From positions 1-64,000 of the forward strand of contig NZ_QXML01000004.1 of the NCBI RefSeq assembly GCF_003583985.1: a DNA stretch of 64,000 bases, written 5' to 3'. Every line of letters starts with the position of its first letter. The stretch's first letter is position 1. Below the pieces are notes generated by a model. That model saw only the letters and a program-made list of their open reading frames with translations. It searched no databases and had not been told where the DNA came from. Shown here one piece after another: positions 1 through 8,030 of the stretch. Made by a program: the position numbers and the translations under genes. This stretch comes from Algoriphagus lacus (GTDB lineage Bacteria; Bacteroidota; Bacteroidia; Cytophagales; Cyclobacteriaceae).

Positions 1-694
1 AATCTTTAACAATCTCATCTAAAAAAAAGTCATTTAAAATTAGAGTTTTTGTGCTTTTAATAATCTTATCAAGAACTTCTTTCTGATCACTCCAAAGTGC
101 AAATTTCTCTGCCGTTTCTTTTTTTGCTTTTTCAGGGTCAGGGTTGTCAGAGTAAAAATTTTTAAGAAACTCTTTTTTAAGATATTCAAATTGAATTATG
201 AATTCTTCTTCGTTTTTTATTGAAACTATAGGAATATTTATATTATCTAAAAAAAGATTAAAATTTTCAAGTGTTCTCCAATCAAAATAAAGAGCTTGTA
301 ATGGTTCTCCTATTTTCTTTGTTAGCATTAACATTGGAGAACCTAAATAAGAAACTGATAACCTACCGATTCCTTTTTCCCCCATTATTGGCCTCGGTTT
401 TTTCCACAAAGTTTCAATACCTTCTTCAGGAGCGTTATTTCTACTTTTAGAATCAGTACCTAAAATCAACCATTTATTCTCTAACTCAATATTAGACATT
501 CCTTTCCCATTGTCAGAAAGAACAAAAAATGGCTTTTCTACATCTTCATAACCAGGAGTGTAAAGGATCGCTTTTAACTCATCTGCGTATGCATCATATC
601 CATTTTTCCATAGCTCTGTAATGGCGGTAGGTAGGTCCGCAATTTGCCCTTTCCCTAATAAGTCAACTGCTCTTGCCTTTGTTCTAAACTGCAT
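1..694 (-). CDS. MORC/MutL-like GHKL ATPase, partial
   Basis: Read by eye on the minus strand from ATG at 694 to the window edge, about 231 codons with no stop, so the C-terminus is missing. The N-terminal half has the three Bergerat-fold ATP-binding motifs: ELWKNGYDA (Glu27, Asn31, Asp34), SDNGKGM (Asp61, Gly63, Gly65) and GEKGIGRLS (105-113). This order and spacing fit the Hsp90/MutL/MORC group of GHKL ATPases rather than histidine kinases. The start overlaps the end of the upstream methyltransferase by 11 bases, so the two are probably one operon. Established knowledge: MORC/MutL-like ATPases of this type are found beside methylases in bacterial restriction-modification loci. The defence role here is inference, because the effector genes, if any, lie outside the window. 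The region is AT-rich. Confidence 0.8.
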   Translation of the reverse strand, partial: MQFRTKARAVDLLGKGQIADLPTAITELWKNGYDAYADELKAILYTPGYEDVEKPFFVLSDNGKGMSNIELENKWLILGTDSKSRNNAPEEGIETLWKKPRPIMGEKGIGRLSVSYLGSPMLMLTKKIGEPLQALYFDWRTLENFNLFLDNINIPIVSIKNEEEFIIQFEYLKKEFLKNFYSDNPDPEKAKKETAEKFALWSDQKEVLDKIIKSTKTLILNDFFLDEIVKD

Positions 695-1742
695 GCGTAT
701 GTTTTTCAACTAGTGCCTTGCCAATTGCTTCTGCATATTTGGGTGGCACGGCATTCCCAATCATTCTGGCAATTTTTTCTGTACTGGTTCCTTTGAATTT
801 GTATGTTTTCGGAAATGATTGCAACACTGCACCCTCTCGCAAAGATATGGCTCGGTCTTCTTCTGGATGACCAAATCTTCCATTTGAAATACTAAAAAAT
901 TTAGTAGTGATTGTAGGGGATGGGCGGTCCCACCACATTCTACCATAGATATCTCTAAAGCTATCTGTTTTTCCAAAGTGACAAGGTGGGGCTAGGGCAG
1001 AATTGAAAGCGTATGCAAGTCGATCTCCACCATTTTTGGGTGTGATTAATACCCTCATAAGATTTTTTTCACTTAAACTAGCCACAGAATGCAAAAAATC
1101 AGAATTGTCTTTATGCCCATGAGATACCTTTGGAAATCCATTATGCTCGCCAAGTACGTCTCTTACAGTTACCTTTTTGTTTTCTGTAGGTATTGGAATG
1201 ATTTCTTGTGAATTAACTCGGTTTGCAATTAAAGTAAATCTCTTTCTGTGTTGAGGAACTCCGAATTCGCTTACCTCATGAACATCAAAGTGGACTTTAT
1301 AATTACTTTCCTTTAACCATTTAATAAACTCTTCTAAACCGCTTTCTTCCTTTTTCCTGAGGACTCCTGGTACATTTTCAACAACAACATAACCCGGATT
1401 AAAATATCTTACAAACCTCTTGAACTCTATTAAAAGATTCTTTGACTTTTCAGATTTCTTCTTATCTGTATTAATTATACTCCAAAACTGACAAGGGCTG
1501 CATCCAATCAAAATCAAGTCATCATCATTTTTTTTTAGAGAAAGTCTTTCTTGCAATTCGATTTCACCAAGTTCAAAAACATCAGCATGGATGAATTCTG
1601 CACCTTGGATATTCGCTTCATAAGTTTCTTTGCAAGATTCATCAAAATCAATTCCTGCAATAACCTTGATTCCAGACTGTTGAATACCGTAGCTCATTCC
1701 ACCTCCTGAACAGAAGAAATCTACTGCCTTCAAATTATTCAT
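684..1742 (-). CDS. DNA (cytosine-5) methyltransferase
   Basis: Transfers a methyl group from S-adenosylmethionine to C5 of cytosine in DNA. All main family motifs are visible in order: motif I FFCSGGG (9-15), motif IV SPCQFWS with catalytic Cys84, motif VI VENV (Glu122), motif VIII PQHRKRF (163-169), a target-recognition stretch, and motifs IX-X near the C-terminus with LQSFP and IGNAVPP (about 328-334). At 352 residues it has normal length for a single-specificity type II enzyme. It overlaps the following GHKL ATPase gene by 11 bases. A hand count of one 60-base line gave 19 G/C, far below the smc gene next to it, which suggests transfer. The recognition site cannot be read from sequence, and no restriction endonuclease is visible in the window. 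Confidence 0.95.
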   Translation of the reverse strand: MNNLKAVDFFCSGGGMSYGIQQSGIKVIAGIDFDESCKETYEANIQGAEFIHADVFELGEIELQERLSLKKNDDDLILIGCSPCQFWSIINTDKKKSEKSKNLLIEFKRFVRYFNPGYVVVENVPGVLRKKEESGLEEFIKWLKESNYKVHFDVHEVSEFGVPQHRKRFTLIANRVNSQEIIPIPTENKKVTVRDVLGEHNGFPKVSHGHKDNSDFLHSVASLSEKNLMRVLITPKNGGDRLAYAFNSALAPPCHFGKTDSFRDIYGRMWWDRPSPTITTKFFSISNGRFGHPEEDRAISLREGAVLQSFPKTYKFKGTSTEKIARMIGNAVPPKYAEAIGKALVEKHTHAV

Positions 1743-1792
1743 GTTTCTAAAAATATTTTGAAATCTAAACTATTTTTTTGATTCATCAATGA

Positions 1793-4700
1793 TCAAGCCA
1801 ACTCCCTCAAATCCACCGGAACCACTCTTGACACGCCCGCTTCGATCATCGTGATGCCGTAGATAATGTCCGTGCTGGCCATGGTGCGCTTGTTGTGCGT
1901 CACGATGATAAACTGGCTCTCGGAGCTAAATCGCTGGATGATCTGGTTGAACTTGTCGATGTTGGCATCGTCCAGCGGGGCGTCCACTTCGTCGAAAATA
2001 CAGAAGGGCGCCGGCTTCAGCAGGTAGATCGAGAAGAGTAGGGAAGTGGCCGTCAGGGTCTTTTCCCCACCGCTCAGCTGATTGATGGTGAGGGGACGCT
2101 TGCCCTTGGGCTTGGCCATGATCTCGATGGGGGATTCCAGGGGATTGTCCGGATCGACCAAGGTCAGGTCGCAGTCGTCCTGCTCGGTAAAGAGGGAACG
2201 GAAGACCTTCACAAAGTTTTCCTTGATCTTGGCAAAGGCCTCCAAAAAGGTCTCCTTGGCCACCGTATCGATCTCCGAAATAGTAGTCAGCAGGGATTCC
2301 TTGGCCCGGATCAGGTCGTCCTTTTGCCCCGTGATAAAGTCGTAGCGGACCTTGATCTCGTCGTAGGCTTCCATCGCCATCGGGTTGATCGGACCGATTT
2401 TTTCCAGGCGTTCCTTCTGGCGGCGTACCAGTTCCCGCAGTTCCTCCTCCGCAAACTCTGCGAATTCCGGATCAAGGGCGGGATTATCTTCCATCAGCTG
2501 ATCCAAGTCCAGCTCAAACTCCACGCTCAGGCGCTCCTTCATTCCGCTCATTCGGAGCTTGACCTCGTTGATGCGGTTTTGGAGTTCCTGCAGCAGGACG
2601 TCAAACCCTTCTTTGGACTTTTGCAGACTGCGGATGCGGGTGTCGGTCTCGTCGATCAGGCCACGGGCGCCGTAGTAGTCCTTTTCGGCTTCGGTGACTC
2701 CGGCTTCGATGCTTTCCTTTTCGGCATAGAGCTCGATCAGTTCGTCGTCCTTGATTTCATTGTTGTCCAGCAGGGATTTGATCTCGGCATCCAGCGTGGC
2801 GAGTTCGGCTTGGGACTTTTCGATCCGCTCCCGGGAACTCTCAAATGCATTCTGCTTGAATTCGATTTCCTGCTCCAGGCTGTTGACCCGGTTGACCTGC
2901 TGGATGTAGGTGATGTTTTCTTGATTGAAGGACTGGGATTTCTCGGCCAGTCGCTTGTTTTCGGCTTCGACTTCCTCGTTGAGGAGGGCCAGTTGCTCGG
3001 CCAGGCCTTCGAAACCGGATTTTTCCTCGCTCAGCTTCGGCATAATCTCGCTCAGACTTTCCTCGAGAGAAGCGATCCGGTCGAGGATGTCTTCCCGCTT
3101 GTTGGCGTTGGAAGTCAGGAGTTCGGCTAGCTGTTCCTTTTTGGTACGGATGGACACATAAGCCGAATTGAGTTCGTTGATGCGGTTTTGGCTTTCTTCG
3201 AGGGCTTTTTTGTGGCTCACTTCCTTGAGCTTTATCAGGTCAGAAAGTTTCTGATCGAGATTCGCCCGGGTATTGCTCACCTTTTTGCCGAGCTCTTTGA
3301 TTTCCCGGTCCAGCTTTTCCAGATTTTTGGCACGCCCGATCCGCTTTCCTTCGAAAAGCCCCACGGAACCCCCGGAAAGGGAGAATTTGCGCTTGGTGTA
3401 TTTGCCCGTTTCGGAGAGAAACACGCAGTCCGGATCCTGTGGAAATTCTTTGTAATCTCCCTGCACGAGGTAGACATTGTCCAGGATAAAGTTGATCAGG
3501 CGGCTGTACTTCAGGTCAAACTCGATGATCTCCGTGGCTGCAATCGCATTGGCGAAGAGCTTGCTTTGTCCCGGCTTGAACCGCTCAAAATGCTCCAGAA
3601 TGAAGAAATTGGCCTTTCCCCGGGCAGCATCACTGAGGAGTTGGATGGCGGCTACGGCCTGGGCCTCGGTGTCCACCACGTAGTAGTTCATGTAGGACTC
3701 GAGGTAGTTTTCGATGGTGACGCGGTACTTTTCGTCCGTGGTCAGCAAGTCGGAAAGGAGGGGGATGTCCTTGCCCCAGGAATCGTTTTTCTTGAGGAAC
3801 TTGATCGCTTCGGGAAAGCCCTCGAGGTTTTCGACCAAGGACTTGGTCAGGTTGTATTCGTTGGTTTTGGAATCGAGCTTTCGTGAGGAAGTGGTGAGTT
3901 CCTCGCGGATCATCTCGATCACGCGGTTGGTTTCCTCGATCTTCTGGTCCTGATCTTCCTGCCGGGCTTTCAGTTGGGAAAAAGCAGCCGTAGCCTCATC
4001 CAGTACGGCCTTGACTTCGACCATTTTGTCCTCAAACTCCACCAGATTGGCCTCTTGAGAGGAATCGTCGGAGGAAGTTCGCTCGAGTTCCTGCTTCAGG
4101 GTACTGAGCTGAATTTGTTTGATTTCGACTTCCTTGCTGAGTTGGTAGACCCGCTCCTTCAGGCTTTCAAACTTCAGGCTTTGTTCCTTTTGGCTTTGTT
4201 GCTTTTCGGAGGTGATCAGTTTCTGGGCATCGTATTGCTGCCGGAGTTCGGAGACGATAAATTCCTTTTCCCCGAGGATTTTCTCGGCGGATTCCTTCTC
4301 CTGCTGGAGGGAACGGATGGAAAATCCCGCCCTGTCGTTGGACTTGCGGTCGGTATCGATCTGCTCGCGCAAAGCTTGTGAGCGATCCTCGAGAAAGCGC
4401 ATCCGTTCGTTTTTGATTTTCTTCTCCGACTCAAAGGCGCGGATCTTGTTGACGTGCTCGTTGAGTGTTTTTTGCCGGGAAGAGAGGAGTTTTTCCTTGT
4501 GGATCAGGTCGGCCTTGAGCTGGCTGAGCAAAGCTTCCTGATCTGCGATTTGGGTTTGGATCTGGAGCTTGCGGTCAGACTCAGCCTGTACTTTTGAATT
4601 GGCTTCAATCAGGTCCTGAGCGTATTGTTCGATGGATTTCTTGGCCAGATTGATGCTGGCCTTTCGGTAGTCCTCCTTTATCTCAAAGTATTTGGCAGCC

Positions 4701-5332
4701 TGCTTGGCCTGTTTCTCGAGGCTTTTCAGGTTTTTGTCAATTTCAAAAAGCAGGTCTTCGACCCGGGCCAAGTCAGCGTCGGTATCTTCGAGTTTGCGGA
4801 GTGTTTCGCGCTTCCTGTTTTTGAATTTGGAGATCCCGGCAGCTTCCTCGAAGAGTTCTCGTCGGGAGTTGTTTTTGTCATTGAGCAGCTCGTCGATCAT
4901 CTTGAGTTCGATGATCGCATAGGAATTGGAGTTGATCCCCGTGTCCATGAAGAGGTTGGAGATATCCTTGAGCCGGCAGGTGACGCCGTTGATTTGGTAT
5001 TCGCTTTCCCCGGTGCGGTAGTAGCGTCGGGTGATGGTAACATGGGTGTATTCGGTGGGGAGTAGGTTTTTGGTGTTTTCAAACGTCAGGGAAACCTCCG
5101 CCATGTTGGTAGGCTTGCGGTTTTTGGTTCCGTTGAAAATCACGTTCTCCATCTTTTCGGAGCGGAGCATTCGGGATTTTTGTTCACCCAAAACCCAACG
5201 GATTGCATCGACGACATTGGATTTGCCGCAGCCGTTTGGACCCACGACGCCGGTGATTCCCTTGTCGAAGTGGATGACCATTTTGTCCCCGAAACTCTTA
5301 AAGCCCTTGATCTCCAGTTTACTGAGCAGCAT
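1793..5332 (-). CDS. smc: Chromosome segregation protein SMC
   Basis: Structural maintenance of chromosomes ATPase, core of the bacterial condensin that organises and separates replicated chromosomes. At 1179 residues it has full family length. The N-terminal head has Walker A GPNGCGKSN (31-39). Two long heptad-rich arms flank a hinge at roughly 510-660. The C-terminal head has the ABC signature LSGGEK (from about 1086) and Walker B FCIFDEVDAPLDD (Asp about 1114). ScpA and ScpB are not in the window. Base composition is odd: hand-counted 60-base lines gave 36, 32 and 28 G/C, against about 26 in a parE line, so it is GC-richer than its neighbours. The next gene downstream, the methyltransferase, starts only 50 bases after the smc stop. 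Confidence 0.97.
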   Translation of the reverse strand: MLLSKLEIKGFKSFGDKMVIHFDKGITGVVGPNGCGKSNVVDAIRWVLGEQKSRMLRSEKMENVIFNGTKNRKPTNMAEVSLTFENTKNLLPTEYTHVTITRRYYRTGESEYQINGVTCRLKDISNLFMDTGINSNSYAIIELKMIDELLNDKNNSRRELFEEAAGISKFKNRKRETLRKLEDTDADLARVEDLLFEIDKNLKSLEKQAKQAAKYFEIKEDYRKASINLAKKSIEQYAQDLIEANSKVQAESDRKLQIQTQIADQEALLSQLKADLIHKEKLLSSRQKTLNEHVNKIRAFESEKKIKNERMRFLEDRSQALREQIDTDRKSNDRAGFSIRSLQQEKESAEKILGEKEFIVSELRQQYDAQKLITSEKQQSQKEQSLKFESLKERVYQLSKEVEIKQIQLSTLKQELERTSSDDSSQEANLVEFEDKMVEVKAVLDEATAAFSQLKARQEDQDQKIEETNRVIEMIREELTTSSRKLDSKTNEYNLTKSLVENLEGFPEAIKFLKKNDSWGKDIPLLSDLLTTDEKYRVTIENYLESYMNYYVVDTEAQAVAAIQLLSDAARGKANFFILEHFERFKPGQSKLFANAIAATEIIEFDLKYSRLINFILDNVYLVQGDYKEFPQDPDCVFLSETGKYTKRKFSLSGGSVGLFEGKRIGRAKNLEKLDREIKELGKKVSNTRANLDQKLSDLIKLKEVSHKKALEESQNRINELNSAYVSIRTKKEQLAELLTSNANKREDILDRIASLEESLSEIMPKLSEEKSGFEGLAEQLALLNEEVEAENKRLAEKSQSFNQENITYIQQVNRVNSLEQEIEFKQNAFESSRERIEKSQAELATLDAEIKSLLDNNEIKDDELIELYAEKESIEAGVTEAEKDYYGARGLIDETDTRIRSLQKSKEGFDVLLQELQNRINEVKLRMSGMKERLSVEFELDLDQLMEDNPALDPEFAEFAEEELRELVRRQKERLEKIGPINPMAMEAYDEIKVRYDFITGQKDDLIRAKESLLTTISEIDTVAKETFLEAFAKIKENFVKVFRSLFTEQDDCDLTLVDPDNPLESPIEIMAKPKGKRPLTINQLSGGEKTLTATSLLFSIYLLKPAPFCIFDEVDAPLDDANIDKFNQIIQRFSSESQFIIVTHNKRTMASTDIIYGITMIEAGVSRVVPVDLRELA

Positions 5333-5448
5333 TGCAAAAATCCCTTGAAATTAAGCTTTCAAAATAGGGGGAAAGGAGGGAATTGCCAAGGAAAAGTTTG
5401 AGAGGACACCTCGACAAGCTCGGTGACCTGCACTTCGACAAGCCTTGT
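5333..5448. other. Intergenic, CTCGACAAGCTCGGTGACC-type phrase
   Basis: Spacer upstream of smc. It contains two related short phrases (tcgacaagctcggtgacctg and cttcgacaagcc, 5411-5445) of the kind often scattered through Bacteroidota spacers. No gene is seen. It leads directly into the 211-bp tandem repeats. Confidence 0.4.
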
Positions 5449-5983
5449 CTGGTTCAAGTCTATTGACTTGGACCAAGACAATGCAGTCTTCAGACTGCTA
5501 GATATGAAATGCAGTCAGGAGACTGCAAGAGGTGAGGTCCAAGACTGAAGTCTTGAACCAAGGTGAGAAATATGGATGTAGGAAAAAGGATTGAAGTGCT
5601 TTTGGCGCGACTCCCCCTTGTCAAGGGGGTTGGGGGGATTTTTAAGGGATTTAGCTTGGCTGGTTCAAGTCTATTGACTTGGACCAAGACAATGCAGTCT
5701 TCAGACTGCTAGATATGAAATGCAGTCAGGAGACTGCAAGAGGTGAGGTCCAAGACTGAAGTCTTGAACCAAGGTGAGAAATATGGATGTAGGAAAAAGG
5801 ATTGAAGTGCTTTTGGCGCGACTCCCCCTTGTCAAGGGGGTTGGGGGGATTTTTAAGGGATTTAGCTTGGCTGGTTCAAGTCTATTGACTTGGACCAAGA
5901 CAATGCAGTCTTCAGACTGCTAGATATGAAATGCAGTCAGGAGACTGCAAGAGGTGAGGTCCAAGACTGAAGTCTTGAACCAA
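5449..5983. repeat. 211-bp tandem repeat, 2.5 copies, hairpin-rich
   Basis: Copies lie at 5449-5659, 5660-5870 and a truncated third at 5871-5983. Copies one and two read as identical by eye. Each unit contains short inverted repeats built around AGTC/GACT: CAAGTC-tatt-GACTTG, GCAGTC-ttca-GACTGC, GCAGTC-agga-GACTGC and CCAAGACT-ga-AGTCTTG, followed by the palindrome CCCCCTTG-t-CAAGGGGG. A 65-residue open frame repeats on the minus strand, but the unit length is not a multiple of three and the peptide looks like no known family, so it is probably not coding. It may act as folded RNA, a terminator-like spacer or a non-autonomous mobile repeat; the function is unknown. Confidence 0.95.
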
Positions 5984-6010
5984 TGCAAGGAGGTGACCGA
6001 AGTGAGATGC

Positions 6011-6045
6011 CGTATTTCGTACTTCGTACTTCGTACTTCGTACTT
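6011..6045. repeat. Heptamer microsatellite CGTACTT x5
   Basis: Five consecutive 7-base units: one variant cgtattt, then four exact cgtactt. They sit 76 bases before the start of the next gene. Such heptamers change copy number by slippage; any effect on the downstream gene is not shown by the sequence. Confidence 0.9.
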
Positions 6046-6121
6046 TCAAAACGTTAGACTTTGACCACTTTCCGCCCTTTCAACTTTTCCAACCTTCCGA
6101 ATTTTCTCTTACCTTAAGCCC

Positions 6122-6634
6122 ATGGATTTAGGAAATATCGTTTACGTTGTTGCTGTGCTTGCTTATTTCATCTATCAGGCGACGAAAAAGAAGCGTGCGG
6201 ATGAACTGCCTGATTCTCCTGAAAACAGCCCCGAAGCCCCTCAAAAAGGATTGACTTTTGAAGAGCTGTTGAAAGAAATCCGCAATGCCCAAAATCCTAT
6301 TCCTCAACCCGAACCACCAAAACCGGAACCAGTTCGGCCAATTCCTGCGCCTTCTCCTGTTTACCAAGCCAAGGCGGTCAAAAGAAAACCGGTGGTAGTT
6401 GAGGAAGTGGACGATGAGGTCAAGCATTATGAGGGCAGCTTTGAGTCCAACAAAGTGAACCCTTATCAGGCCTATACTCAAATTCATTCCATTCCTTCCA
6501 CCCCCCTGAAGCGGATTGATTACGATGCCTTAAGTCCGAAAAAAGTCAATCCTTACGCCGAACTGCTCAAAAACCCCAAAACTCTCAAGCAGGCCGTGGT
6601 AGTCAGTGAGATTTTGAAGCCCAAGTATTTCTGA
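6122..6634 (+). CDS. Conserved hypothetical, N-terminal membrane anchor
   Basis: A protein of 170 residues that I do not assign to a named family. It begins with a hydrophobic segment (about residues 3-18, NIVYVVAVLAYFIYQ) followed at once by a basic stretch TKKKR, which fits a single-pass anchor with the rest in the cytoplasm. The middle is rich in proline, glutamate and lysine (about 55-90) and probably disordered. The C-terminal part has repeated VNPY motifs (KVNPYQAY, KVNPYAEL) that may be short binding modules. It stands alone between the repeats and the Rieske operon. The start is the first ATG, 76 bases after the heptamer repeat. Confidence 0.75.
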   Translation: MDLGNIVYVVAVLAYFIYQATKKKRADELPDSPENSPEAPQKGLTFEELLKEIRNAQNPIPQPEPPKPEPVRPIPAPSPVYQAKAVKRKPVVVEEVDDEVKHYEGSFESNKVNPYQAYTQIHSIPSTPLKRIDYDALSPKKVNPYAELLKNPKTLKQAVVVSEILKPKYF

Positions 6635-7002
6635 TTTAGGAATATCCGCATTTCTGCTTTTTTTAGAAATTCAGGGTTTCCGAATGTTGCGAAAATTGGT
6701 CCACTGTCCACGGACCACGGTCGACGGCAGCATAAATAGGCTCATTTGGTTTGTAGGAAGATTGCCCTTTTCCTGATTGATTTTCTTCCGAGAATTAAAG
6801 CTAAACTTTCAAAATTAGGTACCCTGCAACGCGGAACAGCTGTGGACAGTCAACTGTCGTCTATGGACTATTATCGGAGTACCTTCGCTACTACTGGTTA
6901 TAATTATGATAAATTGATTTTATCCATTTCCTAAAACCTTTATCATCCACAAATGATTGATAATTCGTAAATGGTTTCTACTAACCTACTAATCAACCAA
7001 TC
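6635..7002. other. Intergenic region with dispersed-repeat remnants
   Basis: A 368-base spacer. It holds GC-rich phrases unlike the AT-rich surroundings: gtccacggaccacggtcgac (6700-6719) and gtggacagtcaactgtcg (6842-6859). ACTGTCCAC (6703-6711) and GTGGACAGT (6842-6850) form a 9-base inverted repeat. A short open frame crosses the region but lacks family resemblance and is not called. The Rieske operon promoter should lie in the last 100 bases; no clear element was found. Confidence 0.45.
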
Positions 7003-7491
7003 ATGGAAAAATCACTTGTTGTTAAGTCCGGAAGTCTGACCGAATCCCGGAGAAAATTTTTGGAAAAAGCAGGTTCTACCTTGGTGTTAAGCACCTTGGG
7101 TGCTGCATTTTTCACTTCCTGTTCCAGTACGGATGATTCAGATCCCACGACTCCTCCCGGAAATAGCAGTTCGGGAATTACGATCTCCGGAAATACAATC
7201 ACCATCAATCTATCGATCCAAACTGGCCTCAATACCTCAGGGAGTTGGCTTTTGATCGAAAATGCCAGGACTTTGGTGGCCAATGTTAACGGAGCATTTG
7301 TCGCATTGACCTCGGTTTGCACACACTCGGGATGTTCTGACAACTGGACTTTCGGCAGCAACCGCTTTACCTGTAATTGCCATGGATCTGTTTTTGACCC
7401 CTCTGGCCGTGTCCTCAATGGACCTGCGTCCGCGCCTTTGCAGCAGTTTACAACTCAGGTCAGCGCTGGAAATTTAGTGGTGTTCAAATGA
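7003..7491 (+). CDS. Tat-exported Rieske [2Fe-2S] lipoprotein
   Basis: Periplasmic or membrane-anchored iron-sulfur electron carrier of 162 residues. The N-terminus has a twin-arginine motif (ESRRKFL, about 14-20), a hydrophobic stretch and then Cys40 in FFTSCSS, so it is likely exported folded by Tat and lipid-anchored. The Rieske cluster ligands are Cys106 and His108 (CTHSGC) and Cys124 and His127 (CNCHG). Cys111 and Cys126 would form the disulfide typical of high-potential Rieske proteins. It is the first gene of a tightly packed operon, overlapping the YceI gene by 4 bases. No cytochrome b is next to it, so it is not an ordinary bc complex subunit. Its partner is unknown. Confidence 0.92.
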   Translation: MEKSLVVKSGSLTESRRKFLEKAGSTLVLSTLGAAFFTSCSSTDDSDPTTPPGNSSSGITISGNTITINLSIQTGLNTSGSWLLIENARTLVANVNGAFVALTSVCTHSGCSDNWTFGSNRFTCNCHGSVFDPSGRVLNGPASAPLQQFTTQVSAGNLVVFK

Positions 7492-8030
7492 GGTGGTTTT
7501 TGACTGCGATTCTCCTAGGAGTCATCAGTCCGGTTTTTTCGCAGCAATACCAGACCAAAAAGGGAGAAGTCACCTTTCTTTCCCAAGCTGCGCTCAATGA
7601 GTTTGAAGGCAAGTCAAGTTCGCTTCAAGGACTGATCGATTTGGATCAGAACCTGCTGGATTTCTACCTGGATCTCAATACGCTGGATACGGGTATTGGA
7701 CTTCGGGACAAGCACATGCGTGAAAACTACCTGGAGACAGAGGAATTTCCGTTTGCAGAATTCACCGGAAAGCTCTCTGCAGTGCAAAAACCTGAACCGG
7801 GCAAGGTGCAGCAAGTCACTGCCATTGGGAAGTTTAAACTACATGGTGTGGAGCGTGCTGTCACAGTCAAAGGAACTCTTAATCCCCAGGCTAACGGCAG
7901 CTTGTTACTGGAAGCGAAGTTTTCCATTGTTTTGAGCGATTATCAGATTGAAATCCCCAAACTGGTATTTTATGAATTGGCTCCCGAGCAGCAGGTGAGT
8001 CTCAAAGCCACTCTTACTCCCAAAAAATGA
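7488..8030 (+). CDS. YceI-like periplasmic protein
   Basis: 180 residues with a signal peptide ending near SPVFSQQ. The mature part fits the YceI lipocalin-like fold that binds polyisoprenoids or similar amphiphiles: GLRDKHMRENYLETEEFP (about 72-89) followed by FTGKL and GKFKLHGVERAVTVKG are the family's typical core. ATG overlaps the Rieske stop by 4 bases (ATGA) and its own end overlaps the next gene by 4 bases, so the three are translationally coupled. In this setting it may carry a lipid-soluble electron carrier such as a quinone to or from the Rieske protein; that is inference. Confidence 0.9.
   Translation: MRWFLTAILLGVISPVFSQQYQTKKGEVTFLSQAALNEFEGKSSSLQGLIDLDQNLLDFYLDLNTLDTGIGLRDKHMRENYLETEEFPFAEFTGKLSAVQKPEPGKVQQVTAIGKFKLHGVERAVTVKGTLNPQANGSLLLEAKFSIVLSDYQIEIPKLVFYELAPEQQVSLKATLTPKK

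Noticed and set aside
2324..3886. Long open frames on the plus strand opposite smc
   Set aside because: They mirror the coiled-coil codons of smc, resemble no family, and have no starts or spacing of their own.
5490..5898. Two identical 65-residue frames in the tandem repeat
   Set aside because: The unit is 211 bases, not a multiple of three, and the peptide overlaps hairpins; probably non-coding.
5449..5983. CRISPR array
   Set aside because: The repeats are 211 bases long and directly adjacent, with no unique spacers and no cas genes.
6746..6934. 62-residue open frame in the Rieske upstream spacer
   Set aside because: No family resemblance, overlaps repeat-like phrases and lacks an operon context.
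7003..7491. Cytochrome bc1 complex gene cluster
   Set aside because: A Rieske protein is present but no cytochrome b or c1 gene accompanies it.
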